Origin: Mallotus nudiflorus
Lineage: Eukaryota > Streptophyta > Magnoliopsida > Malpighiales > Euphorbiaceae
Length of the DNA stretch: 64,000 nt
Assembly: GCA_947683625.1 (NCBI GenBank)
Contig: CANTUR010000826.1
Coordinates: 186,001-250,000, forward strand
Direction of reading: 5' to 3'
Shown here: one piece after another, positions 1 to 14,254 of the stretch
Position numbering within the stretch: the stretch's first letter is position 1
Layout of the letters: the number at the start of each line of letters is the position of its first letter
Notes under the pieces: model-generated
Database searches by the model: none
The model's input: only the letters and a program-made list of their open reading frames with translations
What the model was told of the DNA's origin: nothing
Made by a program: the position numbers and the translations under genes

Positions 1-18
1 GGAAAATTTATGTTTCAG

Positions 19-3000
19 GGACTTGAAGAAAAAATTGACTATATCATATCCCTGTGTTATGCTTAATGTTGATGTTGCAAGAAACAATACAAACGAGCAA
101 TATCAGGTCAGAAACTTGTCCTTTATCTATATTTCTTAAATGTTTCACGTCAAGATGTACATCAAGTTTATATTAAGGTAACAAGAATTGTTCCTTTTGC
201 ATGGATCCATAATGATTGACTAAAGTTATCTCTTTTATGCAGACACTTGTAGATCCCATAAATAAGACATACGAAACTCATAGTGAATGCTCAATTGAAT
301 TTGAAGTTGATGGGCCATACAAGGTATAACATGGAATAATACTTTATTGTTGAATTACAGCTTTTATAAGTATTTCATCTCATTTCTGGTAATCTTGAAG
401 GCAATGATTCTTCCTGCTTCCAAGGAAGAAGGAATTTTGATTAAGAAGCGTTATGCTGTTTTTAATGACGATGGCACCCTTGCTGAGCTCAAAGGTTTTG
501 AAATCAAGCGCAGAGGAGAGCTGAAGCTCATCAAAGTTTTCCAGGTACCCTCTTATTATTCATTATGTTGATAAGTGTATGTATTTTTCAACTGTAAAAT
601 TGGCTTGGCGTCTGTTGTTTGTGAGCTTTTCAGGTGTTTTGTTCTTGACTACCTTTAATGACAAGTAAACAAAGATGCAAAGCATAGTTAACGTAGCTAG
701 TCTTATCTTTGTCAAGGATTAATTTAATGTTGGGAGTTTTTGGACAGCGTGCAAACAATTACCCTGTTGGGAAGCAAATAGAAGACTACATCTATGAGAT
801 GTGTTAAGAGGTTTATTTTGTATTTCTTAGTGTTAGCCGATACTATCCATTTCTATTTCTTTTCTGAAGCCTCTGATTGTGTTTCTGTTCTGTAAAATGC
901 TGTTATATTTATAGCTGTTATTTGTATCTTATGGCACTTGATGTATAATACCTTGGCTGCAACTCTTGATGCGTCCTATATTATCTGGTAATAAATGAAA
1001 ATTGAGTTCTATAAGCAGGGCTGTCATCTTTTCAAGCATGATATAGATATTTTTTGTTGGCAGGCTGAGCTTTTTGACAAGTTCCTGCATGGATCAACCT
1101 TGGAGGGATGCTATTCAGCTGTAGCTGCTGTAGCCAACCGCTGGCTTGATCTTCTAGATGTATGTGAAAAATATTATGATTGGCTTCACTATCAAACTCC
1201 TTTTTCTGAAGCCACACTTTGAAGTTCCTTTGAGGATTTCCTCTTCCTATCTATCTTACGTCCTTCTTTTACTCAGGTTGTTTATGTTTGCATGAATGAT
1301 TTAAGGTTGGTATATGGGAATGTTTACAGTTTTTTCTTTTTATTCTCATTTTTCTCTCAGAATGAAGGAAAGGATATTGCCGACAGTGAGTTGCTTGATT
1401 ATATATCTGAATCAAGCACAATGAGCAAGTCCTTGGTAGACTATGGTCAACAAAAGTCATGTGCAGTGACTACTGCAAGGCGTCTTGCAGATTTTCTTGG
1501 TGATACCATGGTTAAAGATAAAGGACTGCGTTGTCAATATATAGTTGCATGTGAACCAAAGGTATACTCTTTGTTTTTTATTATTTAATTTGGACATGGA
1601 CACTCATGAACTTTTACTAGGTAGGCTTCATCTTACAGTCATCTCTGCTCTGAATCAAGGTTTCATTATGGATCTAAATGTAGCATGCAAAACAAAAGCA
1701 TATCTTGGATCTAAATGTAGCATGCAAGACCAAGTCTCCTTTCATAGACTTGGTCTTTTCTGCTTGTTGTTGCTGGCAGTACCTTGTACACCTTTTGGAG
1801 TTTGTCATTTGTTAAGCTCCCAATATGTTCACCTTGCTTCAAAGCCTTTGTTCTGTAGATTTATTTTATTGCTTGACAGTGTATCAGAGTATAGTAATGG
1901 GAAAACCAGAAATGAAGGTTGAGTGCCCACCTTGTCCTGTAGAATTATAATCTTTATAAGGAGCCCAGTTGTGATACAAGATGATATAACTACTGACACC
2001 TGTAACATGCCTGTATGGTTGTGAATTACGTCAGATGCTATTTTACCCACTGCCACTACTGCATTTCCTTGCACATGTTTAGAATAAAATGAGACATGTT
2101 GAAATCACATTTGGATGAGAGGCAAGGTTACTGAATTAGTTCCATATTGACATACTCTGCTTATAGTTATGCATGGTTGATATTTAATTTTAATCTTAAT
2201 CCTAATTCAATTTCAAAGTGTACGGTTGGTTGCCATCAAACTGAGTTTACGTAAAAATGTTTCAAGTATGGAATCAATCATACATTCTGCTTCATTATCT
2301 TATACTTTTATTGCCATGCAATTGGGCTGCTTATTGTTGAAATGCATATGGATCCACTATTTCATTATTGGATGAGGTTGCTAAACATCTTAATTTTTGT
2401 ATGAGCAGGGAACACCTGTGAGTGAGCGTGCTGTTCCTGTTGCAATATTTGAAACTGATGCTGGTAAAGCTCTATCCTTCTTTCCTAGGTAGGACCATGC
2501 CGTGTTTCTATACTCTTAAGAATGCATTTTCAATTTGCAGAAATAATGAAATTTTATTTAAGAAAATGGTGCAAGACTTCAACGGATGTAGGCATTCGAT
2601 CAATCATTGACTGGTCCTATTACAAGCAACGGCTAAGTTCAGCAATTCAAAAAATTATTACAATTCCTGCTGCAATGCAGAAGGTTCTATTGCCTGTCTT
2701 TTTTATTAGATTAACTGGCAACCATCTTTTAGCTATTTGTAAATGACTTGAATCATTTGCAGGTTGCAAACCCTGTCCCTAGAGTAGTTCATCCGGATTG
2801 GCTTCATAAAAAGGTTCGTGAAAAGGAGGATAAATTTCGTCAAAGAAAATTGGTTGATATCTTTGGCTTTTTGAACAAGGACAATTTGTCAAGGAAGAAT
2901 AATGATGCGATCACTGACAACTATATGATGGATAAGGAGAATGTTGAGGATTTGGAAGACTTCGGCAACAAAGGCAGTTCTATCAATGGGCCTAGACCAA

Positions 3001-6000
3001 TTGTTCGTTGTTATGCAATCAACAATGAAAAGCATTCACTCAAGGCAACTGCGAGAATGGATTCCTCACAACAGCAAACTGATAATGGTGATGGTTTGCT
3101 TGAACAGATCTCACTGTTGGAACAAAGTGCATCACTTGTAGAATCAATTGACCGAAATGTAGATTATCATGGGTGGCTTCAACTAAAGAAGAGAAAGTGG
3201 AGAGATACTCTGGAAAGGAGGAAGAGGCAAAGGTATATATATAAATTTTTTAAATCTAGATGTGGAAGCCCAATTTTTAAGGTTTATGTTGTTCTCTGTA
3301 AAGTGAAGTGTAATTACAAGCCAGTTGATCTCCTTGTGGTTCTTCCTTACATTTGAGAGTATGCATATGCCCATGTTTGTAAATGCCCTAGCGTGGTTGT
3401 TGCAAATTGAGAGGCAGGTGCTACTAGCTGTTGTCTGAATTTGTTTGTATGCTTATTGCTTCAGTTGCTGAACTACACCTAGATATCCTTGTGAGCATCT
3501 AATTGTTTTTGGAGGATGTAAAAGCTCTGCAGATGTTTATAACAGTTTTTTCAACTGTTGTCTCTGTAAACAATAATTCTTTCTTTAAATAAAGGTCTCC
3601 ATCTGTTTCCACTATATTATGGATTATACACATGAATATACTATAAGATAATTTTTCACTGTTTTCCAGCACCTTTAAAACAAAGATTTCCTGGTTGAAA
3701 CCTGCTGCATTTTATGAGTCAGTGTAGCAAGTTCATCTCACCATGTATTTCTTTCTTTTTCTTTTTTTTTTAGAAGCGTTATTATCTATTTTTCTGAAGC
3801 TTTTCTCTTTTAAGCTGACACATGTACACAAAATTATTTAATTCATACTTAATGGCACTAGTAATGTGCTCTTCTAAACGTTCGTAGGTTGGGCAATTTG
3901 AGGAATTCAAATCATGCTAGCCGTGCTTTTGAGCCTTTAGGTGGTCTGAAAAGTCATGAGAAAGCTCAATGCAGTACCGGTGTTGGTTCATATTTTACAA
4001 CACATGAAATGGCTCTAACACGATGCCACTGGCAGGTACTCAATTTTCTTTTACTGAAAACATTTGGCTGCAATGGTAGTTTTCTTGCTGATCTCATCTT
4101 CTTATGGTTCAGATAATACAACTGCTTCCAAGTTCACATTATGGTCAATATTTTGCTTGGGTGGTAGTTGAAGGAATCATGCTTAAGATTCCTGTAACAG
4201 TTCCAAGAGTATTTTACCTCAATTCCAAAGCACCAATAACAGAAAAATTTCCTGGAAGGCATGTGAACAAGATTCTTCCTCATGGAAGACGCAGTTATAA
4301 TCTAGTTGAGGTGTCTCAGATGCTGCACTTCTTTTGGTTAAATTTTCTGGTTCTGTTATTTTCTTGATTTGTCATTTTGATGGTTTTTACTTTCTTTTTC
4401 ATTCTTTTTGGCTATGACTTCTTAATAGGTCATCATTGATGAAGATAAATTTAGAAAAGAAAGCAAAAAGCTAGCTGCTCTTCTTGCAGATCCAGAAGTT
4501 GAGGTCTGCATTTTCTTATTCACAAGTTTCATTTAACCTTCAGATGATTCTCACCTTCGTGCTTGTGTCACCCAAAATAACTTAATCTTAGCAGAACTGC
4601 TTCTCGGACATTGGATTGCCGAAACATGCATATGAGCTGTGTATACCTTGTCTGTTGTTCACTATTCTTTATCTTCACCATTATTCTCTTGTTGCTTCTT
4701 GATTCCTGTATATTTTGTTGTTAGCATTCTTGCCTTTAAGTTAATAAATACGAAATAGAAACATAACTACTCTACTGCCAATATAGCTAAAAACTTTGTT
4801 GATAGAGTGTTCTACATTTCTTCCAAGAAGAACATCTTTCAATGTTGCATTTCTCCAGCCATCTTATCTTCTATTCAAAGGAATAATTTGCATTCCCTTT
4901 TCCCATCTAAGCAAGGTTAGCAAATACTTGAGCTCTATATATCTTTGGACGTTCAGATTGATGCTGGATTCTCTTCCAGAACATAATTCCTTGATTGCTT
5001 GTCTTGATTGTTTTCATAGAGCACGTGCTAAATTCCCTAGTCACAATGTTTTCTATTCAAATGTGGTTTCCATATGGCAGTTTTGCCTCCAGATACGATT
5101 TTTGTTATTGCTTATGTACTGTGTGGTGCTCATTTCTCCTTTTTGCAACTATTACATCAATGGATATCCAACTACCCCTCATAACTGTTGTGTTTTTCTG
5201 CAATTATGCTAAATTTTCTAGAAATAGGAAGAAGTAAATTTTGCTAAATTTTGGGAAATTTCTGGTACAGGGGATATGACATTGAAATTTAATTTTTCTG
5301 AAATGTGATATTTCTTGCCTATAAGGTGCCAGTCTCAGTTTCCTTTTCTGTTGTTCCGATTTTTGTCTTATTAGAATTCAAATTTTCATCAGGGAATATA
5401 TGAAACAAAGGTTCCATTAGAGTTCAATGCCATACTTGAGATTGGTTGTGTCTGTAAAGTGGATAAAACAGCTAAGAAGAGGAATGCCCAGGATGGGTGG
5501 AGTCTGAGTGAATTGCAAATGAAGACAACAACGGAATGTTCTTATTTGGAGCAATCAATCTCCTTCTTTTACCTGTATCAGAGGTAATCCCTAATACCAT
5601 ATAACGACCTGCTTCATTTTATTTATGTAGTCAAAAGATTTCTCAAAACACTTTCTATTCTATCCATCTTTCCTATTATGCTGAAGCCAAGAAATTTGAT
5701 ATATTGATCTTATCCTTGATTGCAGCATTTCTGAAGGACGTGCTGTTTTTGTTGTCTATTTGCCTTTATTGAGAACTGTCTCCGTTGTGGTGGTTAATCC
5801 TTATCAAAATAAGGATTTATCACCATCTTTCCTTGAAAGACAGTTTCGCGAAGCTTGCATTGCATTGTCTGTTAAACCACCCACACCCAGGAACAGTATT
5901 GTTTTCAAGGTACTGTTTGTCAGGCCTAGCATGGTTTCTTTTTTTTTTTTTTTTTTTTTTCTTTGTATATTTATCTCCCTTGTGTTGCAATGCTTCTTAT

Positions 6001-9000
6001 CTTGTTTTTTCATGATGTTCTAATTTCAGGTGGATTATGTTGGACATGTCAAGGATGCAGAGAGGGCGCTACAGGGAACAATAAGTGAACTCAGGTTTTC
6101 TCTTATCCATTGTTAGTTTTCTTTCTAGTAGTAGCACTTGATAGACAAGTCTAATACCTAAACAATGCGGAGAATTGCCAAAAGAATAGAAAATTATGAA
6201 TATGTTATTTTTAGGACCATTCTGAAGATTGGTTGCAGGGTTCTGTAACATCATAAAATTGTCTAAGAGGAGGGTTTGACAGGAGTTTGTAGGAACTTTT
6301 GTTTGTTTGAAGTGGAAAGGGTTTGTTGGAAAAGTGCTTTTTGTGGTTATGGAGTATTGAGATTGGGACAAATGCATAGAATTTCAAAAACTAGATTTTG
6401 TCCTTTAGTTTTTTTTCTGAGAATAAGTGTTTCAGTGGCTTCTCCTTAGCTTGTGCTTTAGGAGCTTCCAGATGAGTATCTTTGAAATTCATACAGCTTG
6501 ATTTGAATCTGCTACTTTCCTAGTCCTGTTTACATCTGTTCCTTGTGGTTTTTATGTTAGAACAGGAGGGTATACTATCTATGTTGTATTCTTTTTCCTT
6601 CTAATAGAGAACTTGTTCAACGTATAAAAATTGTATGGATTACGTGTGCCTTGAGTTGTTACCTATTCTTAAAAACACAAATGGAATGTTTGTTATCATA
6701 TCTCAATATTCATGCGGTAGACTGATTTATATAAGCAGTGAACTTTTATTTTCGGTAATTGCTAGGTTTTCCAACTCATAACATCTGTGATTTTCTGAGA
6801 AGTAATTCATTTTAATGAACTCTGGTTATATTGCTGTTGAATTCATTTCCATTGGCCAATTTTATTTGCCTCAATTCTTTTCCATTATTGACAGAGATAA
6901 ACATGATGGACCTACACTTGCTGTCATTGAATGCCCAAATTCTTATTTGATGAAGTCAGGCATACCAGCTCTTGATAATTTTCCTTGTGTGAGCATAGCT
7001 TCCAATGCTCGTGACAGTCAGTATCAGGTAATAGAATTTTGAATGAATGGCTCCTTTACATGCCAAATTTTTTCATGCATATGGATAATTTCATGATAGT
7101 GCTTAATTTTGGTTACAGCAAAGAAATTATGTATGAAGAAAGGATAATGCAATGTCGAGAATTACATAAACTCCTAAGCTTAATTTATTTGAACTGATGA
7201 TTAATTGTTATGGCTGTATATCATTTAGGTTCTTGGGTGGCAACAGGCTGCAGCAAAAATTGCAATGCAACGTTGTGCTGCATCATCTCAGTGGCTAAGT
7301 GAAAGGATTTCTCTCTCAAGATATGCCCATGTAATTTGTTAGCATAATTATATCTCGAGCAACAGTGTCAATCAAATTTGTTCCTTTATGTGGATATGAA
7401 CATCTTCAAATTTTCTGGAACAGGTACCTCTGGGAAATTTCGAACTTGACTGGCTTATATTTACGGCAGATGTTTTCATCTCTAGAGCATTGCGTGATCA
7501 GCAGCAGGTAAGTTGATAAAAAATGGTCTACTTACAATTTCTTGGTACATTATCTTTCCCTTATATGGTTGTTGTGATAATGGCAAATAGTTGAAGTCTA
7601 TAAAAGTTGTGGTCTTTCTTCTCGAAGAGCTTGCATCTGTATTCTAATTATTTTTGAATCCCAACTTAAAATGTCAAACTCTGCAGTTACTTTGGATATC
7701 TGATGATGGTGTTCCTGATCTTGGAGGCATTAACGAAGAATTTTCATGTTTTGCAGATGAGGTTAGTTTAATTATAAAATTGGAAAAGCAAAGTTTAAAG
7801 GTCTTTTATTTTCATTTTTTTTTCCTCTAGCTGTTGCTGTGAAATTCAAACTTGTTTGACATGGTCTATGGCTATGTCTTACCTTTCTTTTTTTTTTGGT
7901 AATATCTTGTGCTTTTGTTGTTTCTTTTTGGGGAAGTTGACCAACTGTTATTTCAAAATAGGTTCATCAACCTGTCCTTACGTATCCGGGAGCTTATCGG
8001 AAAGTTTCTGTAGAGTTGAAGGTGTGATTTTTTTTTTTTTTTCAATTTCCTTTGTTTCTGTTCTTATCTTGGCAGTATAAACACTGAAAATAGTACTTCT
8101 TCAGGTTCATCACCTGGCTGTAAATGCTCTGTTGAAAAGCAATCAAGTGAATGAAATGGAAGGAGGTGCCTTGTTGGGATTTGACTCTGACATGATCTCA
8201 AGTTCACATAATTGTGATGAACAATATGGCTTGGATGAGGCTACTTCATCTGCACCTGCATTACGTGTCCTGAAACAGCTCATACAGAGGTGCCTGGCAG
8301 ATGCAGTTACATCTGGAAGTGTTTTTGCTGATGCAATATTGCAACATCTTTATCGATGGCTGTGCAGGTTGTAGTGTCATAGCTTACTCATTATGAATTT
8401 TTTTTTTTACTCGTGTATTCATTGCTTACCCCTTTATATTGCAGCCCTCAATCAAAACTTCATGACCCAGCTCTTCATCGTATACTCTACAAGGTAAATG
8501 CTATTGCAGACAAGAATCCTTTATGTCATAAATAAATTTTGATAGTGTCAATTTTGCAGCAACTCTTCTCTGCCCTACATAGTCTTTTTTTCTTTGACCA
8601 AATAGCCATACTGCCCTTCTAAAAATGTGCTATGTTATAATAAGAAAAATAATTTTCTGAACGATATAAATATATCTTTGGCAAAATATGGTAATTATAT
8701 TCAAACTGTGATTTTTGTATTTTAACTTTCTAATTAGTTGGTTGACGTTTTATTAATTTTCACATGCATAGGTTATGCAAAAGGTGTTTGCTTTGCTTTT
8801 GGCTGAATTTCGCAAGTTAGGTGCCACAATCATATTTGCAAATTTTTCAAAGGTCATTATAGACACTGGAAAGTTTGATCTACCTGCAGCAAAAGCTTAT
8901 TGTAATAGCGTGCTCAAAACTTTGCAAACTAGGTTTGTTCTGGCCAAGGAAATATTTGACCAGTTTTTACATGTCTTCTGTTTTCTAATTTTGTATTTTT

Positions 9001-11223
9001 TGCTGGTTGTAGAGAACTGTTTGAGTGGATTGAGCTTGAGCAGCTGCAGTTTTGGCATTCCTTGCTTTTCATGGATCAGGTTTGACCCCTTTACTCTTAT
9101 ATTTCTTTATTTTCTTAAGGGAAAAAGACATTTTATGAATCAAGAACTCTTGGTCGTGGCCCTTGTGGATTATATTAGTCAAGCTTGCTCAACATTTTGT
9201 AAACTGGGTTTGAATGCATGTCATTTTGAAATGCTATTTCTGCAACTAAGATTATTCTATTTTTCATTATTCACAGAATGTATATCTCTGGCATTTCACG
9301 TGTTGCAATTAAGTTATGGTTATTTTGTTTGCTCTGCACAGTATAACTATGGTGGAATTCCAGCCAAAGCCGATGACAATTCACACAATGAATCTCAAGG
9401 GAGCGAATCCCAAAGAAAAGAGCCGCAAGTGGATATTGTATCAAGCTGGAATATTGCTGAATACTTGCCAAAGAAAATTCAGGTAAATTTTCTCTGCGTT
9501 GCTATACATGCTTTAGGAACAACATTATAGGCCAAGTAATTAGTTAAATTCTTGTTTGGTCTGTTGATCTGCATTTTCTCCCTATCCTAATTAGTCAATT
9601 GTCTGTTTTTACTGGTAAATTGTTTATCTGGTCAATGAACTTCTGGGCTTTTTGCAGGATCACTTTGTCCTAATTGTCTCAGAATTTATGTTCATTCCCT
9701 GGGAATATGCTCAAAAGCAAGCAACAGACAGAGCATCTTTGCTGGATGTCAGCTCCTGTACTCCATCAATCACCATTGCAACTGCTGAGAAGTATGAATC
9801 ACACATGGTGGAATATCTTAAAGGACAGGTAATAATGGGAGTATTATGTTCTAGAATCTGTATGACTAGTAAGTTACTTCTTGCATTCAAGTTCTGAATT
9901 ACATTTATTTTATTTGAACGTGTATAGGTCAGCACATACTTCACAGACAAACTTCTAGGGATTGTTCGTGAAACTGTTGTTCATATGAAGGGGATCAACA
10001 AGTCTGGAATTGACCAACAATCATCTGGCTTTCCACAACTTGCTGGTAACATTGGTAATCGAGATCCTGCACTGGAATTCATTAAGCATGTCTGCGCTGT
10101 TCTGGCCCTTGATCTCAACGTGCAGCATGAAGTTCTGGTAATTTGTGTCTGGATTATACCACTTATTTGATTCAAATTGTACATAGATTGGATAATCTTC
10201 GTGCAGTTCCTTTCCATTTGGTAATTGGTTTCCATAGTTTCTAAGTTCTGAAATATTTTTCTATCTGGGTCTGCAAGAAGCTAAATGTCTAGTGGCAATT
10301 GAAACAGAAAAACAATTGCTAAAGGCTTTTCCAGTGGATGATGTGATTATAATGGTTGTCATTTTGCAGGTGATGAGAAAAAATCTATTGAAATATGTCA
10401 GAGTCCGGGAGTTTGCTCCTGAAGCTGAGTTTCATGATCCCTGCCCTTCCTTTGTCTTGCCAAATGTTATTTGCAGGTATGAAAATAATAATAAACATAT
10501 ACACCTTATCTAATATAAATGATTAGTTAGGATATTCTTGTTTGTGAATACGAGTGTGATATATGTACGATCTTAATGTGCAAAATTAAAACATTCAATT
10601 CTTGAAGCCTTATCTGGCTGATAATAAAATCCATGCACTATGAAACTCAGAGCATCATAATCCGTTTTTTCCTTGTATTAATAATTCAATTACAATGAAA
10701 CCACTGGTATGATAGAAAAAAAAGTTGTTGAATCTTTATCAGTTCAACATTTCATCCCAGTTCAACGCAGTTAAAGAATAGTAGGATTATAGGAATAAAT
10801 TTTATGCTTTCCTTTGTCTTTCTGTTCGACACTAACTGCTGATTCCAAATATGTTTGGACAGCTATTGCAATGACTGCAGAGATCTAGACTTGGGTCGTG
10901 ACTTGGCTTTACAGGCTCAAGAGTGGCGCTGTGCTGTCCCACAGTGTGGCCAGCCCTATGACCGAGAGGTAATGGAAAATGCTCTTCTTCAAATTGTACG
11001 GCAGAGGGAACGAATGTATCATTTGCAGGATCTAGTGTGCACTAGGTGCAACCAGGTCAAAGCTGCACATTTAGCGGAACAATGTACATGCGCAGGATCA
11101 TATAGATGCAAGGAAGATGTGTCTGAATTCCGCTCCAAAATGCAGATTTTCTTAAATGTTGCCATCCATCAGAAGTTTCAACTCCTCCAAGAGTGCACTT
11201 CTTGGATATTAGAAGTTCAATAG
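19..11223 (+). CDS. POL2A: DNA polymerase epsilon catalytic subunit, C-terminal 28 exons (5' end outside window)
   Basis: Leading-strand replicative B-family polymerase, acting in the nucleus. Exons read from splice sites: 19-106, 243-323, 401-544, 1064-1159, 1361-1561, 2409-2463, 2541-2683, 2763-3232, 3888-4035, 4113-4310, 4429-4503, 5393-5583, 5726-5909, 6030-6094, 6895-7027, 7229-7330, 7424-7507, 7687-7761, 7962-8021, 8105-8367, 8445-8493, 8772-8932, 9013-9079, 9342-9482, 9658-9828, 9928-10137, 10370-10476, 10863-11223 (stop TAG). All introns are GT-AG and phases join without a frameshift, giving 1,373 residues, about two thirds of a plant Pol epsilon. Base 19 completes a codon from the preceding exon. 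The catalytic palm motifs lie upstream of the window. Visible here are the Pol epsilon P-domain KKRY motif (residues 71-74 of this part), the thumb, the degenerate second polymerase half (DUF1744, about exons 12-26), and the terminal cysteine modules in exons 27-28 (ICRSYCNDC with CAVPQC; CTRC with CTC). The last module binds the smaller subunits in this family. No disruption is seen. Confidence 0.97.
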
Positions 11224-12135
11224 CTGCTGGTCTTCAACATTTCATGCTCATAGCATTCAACTGGCCACATGGCTGTGTGAAGGAACAAGCATATAGCAGT
11301 GAAGCAACTTGGCATTACCTCATCTGCAAGTCAAACCCAGTCAAGCGAGTGCCACTAGCCAGCATCAGAGGATGGGAGAATGGCCCTTCAGGAAGTGATC
11401 ATATTCAGTAAGATGGTAAATTTTCCTCATGACAGAGATTACACCGGTAGAGCTTCAAAGCTCAAGCAGTCAATGCAAGCGAACAAGAAGTTTCTATAAC
11501 TTGATCAGACTCTTAACCGGGATGACACATTGAAGGCAGCCATAACTTTTCCAAGCTTGTTTGTTAGCGGAAGGAGAGAATGGGTGCAACTCTGATAACA
11601 ACTTGTATCATTCCAAGTCGTTATATTGATTACAAATTATTAGTTAGATGTATATTGTTGAAATTGTAAATAAGCTTTCAGCATTCTCACCAATGTTTAA
11701 CAAGCACTTGATGTGTTCCTTGTATGACCCAGATTCTATACTGGCATAAAGAGGATGATATTATTTTTTGTTTTGGGAAAGCTTCAATTGTATTGTAGGG
11801 AATAATTTGTTGTAAAATGCAGGTGTCACAAGCAAACCCCCTCCAGTTTATGTAATGCTGCTGATAGATCTTCCTATGGCACTAATACTAATCCCAAGAA
11901 TTAATGGAACTGTAATAAATTCATGTGCTAACTAAATACAGTCATTAACCTCCTGCCTAAATTGAAATGCAGGAATTATCCCTTACATGGGAATGGTATT
12001 GCAGCTGGCAGCAGAGCATATGCATTGCTTCTATGCTGGCCATTTTCTTCAGTGTTCATTGGTTCTCCGTTGTGACAGGCTGATGTGGAGTTTCACTTTA
12101 CTAAGACATGCACCATATAAATGCAGCACAAACTG
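11224..12135 (+). other. 3' UTR and short convergent intergenic region
   Basis: No credible exon follows the TAG at 11221-11223. The sequence becomes AT-rich after about 11600. Possible AATAAA-like signals are weak, and I cannot fix the cleavage site. The next gene is on the opposite strand and its stop codon is at 12136, so the two genes are convergent and their 3' UTRs may meet or overlap. The plus-strand open frame at 11193-11411 overlaps the polymerase stop in another frame and is not taken as a gene. Confidence 0.5.
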
Positions 12136-13761
12136 TTACCAGAAGAACCATCTCTTAGTTCCTGAAGCTGGCTGATTAGTTGAACTTGAAGCTGGCTCAT
12201 CCATAATCACATCCTTCTTTCTGTTCTCCATTCCCAGCTTTAAGGACTCTAACCTTCTCCTACACAAAATTAAGCTGACGCCTATTAATGATGGAAAAAC
12301 AATTTGCTTTATATCTAGGTCTAACTATTGACCATCCAACATTTTAAAGGTAACACGCTGAACCACTTTTAAAATTTGAAACTTGCTTGCTTTAACTTTT
12401 ATTACTGCAGCTCAGCGAGAAGACGATAGTAGTTGTTTGCCTATTAATTTTGGGGTACATCTGGGAAGAAATGGAGGGGAGGTCCAAACTCAAAGCCATT
12501 TAAGAATTAGGTATATATGATCTACAAATTTACCATGTGATTCATGATAGAAGAGGATTCATTCTCGGAGTAAACTATTAATATCCAAGAGCATAAATAT
12601 TACTTGATATCTGTAAGACGACCATGCAAGCTCCATCTCTGGCGAAATCCTTCAACACCTTCAATTCCACTAGCAAGAATCAAGCGCCTATAGAGTGTAG
12701 ATTAAGATCTCATAAGTGATGCTCAATGATGTTTAAACCACTCTTATTAGGGAAAACTTTCACATACAACTGAGCACTGAATGAGCATATATAGCATAAG
12801 TGTTGACAAAGAAAATACCTCTCCAGTGATGTGACTTCTGATTCAAGTTGCCAAGCTCTTTCCTTCGCTTCATCTAAAGGCATTGACAACCCCAATTTGC
12901 GCTCACTATCTTGAAGCCGCTGCCTGATTTCCTTGTCCTGCAACTCATTTGGTTCAAGGAAAAAAAGAAAAATAAACAGAAAATAAACTGTTCATCAAAA
13001 GTAATGGAATCCTCAAAATCTTCATTTACAGGTTACAATATCCCAAAAAAAAATGAGCAAGACAAGCAGAAAAGAGAATTCATCTCACCCTCTTTTCAGC
13101 ACATTCTCGATATAAAGCAAGCTCTTCTTGACAGAAAGGTTCAATGTCATTGATCTGCAAACCTATGGCATACATTTGAAATTAATTATTCACATGCCTG
13201 TTTATCACTTGAAATAAAAATCAAAGGTCAGAGCCCCTAAAGATTATAACCATAATTGAAATCATTATCAACCATTTATTTACTCTGCGAAGATTATGAT
13301 TACTCCTTACATATATGCCTAGCTGACAGAGTCATATGAATAGTCTGTCCCTAATGTTAGCCATCGTAGAAAGTTATGCAATCATGGCTAACAGAATATA
13401 AGGCAAAATGACTTTAACAGGTGCCATTGGTAAATATAATAAAAATCAATGAGTTAAGCCATCTGAATGGAAATGAAAAACTTACACAAAAATAAATTCC
13501 TTAGAATCCCATCGCACAAATTAACACCTTCAAGCACATGAGATGCAATTTCTGGTGGGATGAGAGGAGATGGTGGCCCCATCATCAAATCATCTCCAAC
13601 CAAAATAGTTTCCTCCATTGTTGGTTGTGAATCAACTGAGACCACATTAAGCAACAAGAAGCTTGTAATTCTAAGTTAAAGTTCGTATGATTGCTTAATA
13701 ACTAACACTATAGAAAGAAAACAAAACCAAGAAGAGCCAGAAGCATTAACACACCGTCCAT
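12136..13761 (-). CDS. C-x9-C repeat, coiled-coil (CHCH-like) protein, six exons
   Basis: Exons on the minus strand: 13761-13755, 13635-13486, 13162-13089, 12937-12819, 12687-12604, 12259-12136. All five introns are GT-AG and the 558 nt give 185 residues plus stop. The start ATG lies 7 nt before the first donor; an in-frame Met at residue 9 is an alternative. Cysteines at residues 43, 53, 63 and 73 are each separated by nine residues (CDGILRNLFLC, then CQEELALYREC). This matches the twin CX9C pattern of CHCH proteins, which are usually oxidised in the mitochondrial intermembrane space by Mia40. Residues about 74-150 are charged and coiled-coil-like, with few membrane-type stretches. The C-terminus is basic and aromatic (KRWFFW). 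Similar proteins of unknown role seem common in plants, but I do not recall a gene symbol. The mitochondrial location is inferred from the motif; a non-mitochondrial role is possible. Confidence 0.88.
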
Positions 13762-14254
13762 TATTGCTTCAAGTTAAGTGTCAAAACCTGTAAAAACAAC
13801 AAGAAGGAAACAAAATTAGTGGAGTTAATAAAGCACAAGAACCAAAACATTTGAACACTGAAACTACAACGGCACAATACAAATCCTGATAAGTTCCTGA
13901 CAAAAACAAATAAAAGAAAAACAGAAGTTACCCACTTTCTTATTCACTTCAACAAATAAGATGGAAATGATTGAAAAAAAAATAAGCCAGCATATTGAAA
14001 GAAATCCTCTTTGAGGAATTTCATCAAACATAACCAAGGCACAATAAAACCAACCTTTTTAGACTTAAGCTGATTAGTTCAATTAAATGGGCTCTTAAGA
14101 GTTTGTCTTGATTGCGAATGCTAATAAATTGAGTAATAATAATGTATGCGAAATGGGAAGCTGAGATACAACAACAGCTAATGAGAAAAGAAGCTGCTTG
14201 GCTGAGGAGCCACAAAGAAACTTTGAATGAGATCGGTCTCTATAGCACTAAAAA
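13762..14254. other. Upstream region of the C-x9-C gene
   Basis: This holds the 5' UTR and presumably the promoter of the minus-strand gene. It is AT-rich and I can fix no core promoter element. A 63-residue open frame at 14142-14333 (plus) is not recognised and runs into the foldback repeat, so it is not called. Confidence 0.4.

Noticed and set aside
19..66. Apparent frameshift at the start of the polymerase epsilon segment
   Set aside because: Reading from base 19 as a codon start hits a stop at 64. Taking base 19 as the last base of the previous codon gives DLKKKLTISYPCVMLNVD, which fits Pol epsilon and joins the next exon in phase.
740..806. Short open stretch after CAG in the intron 545-1063 (NNYPVGKQIEDYIYEMC then stop)
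   Set aside because: It would add a stop to the polymerase reading frame and the neighbouring exons join in phase without it. A splice-like acceptor alone is weak evidence.
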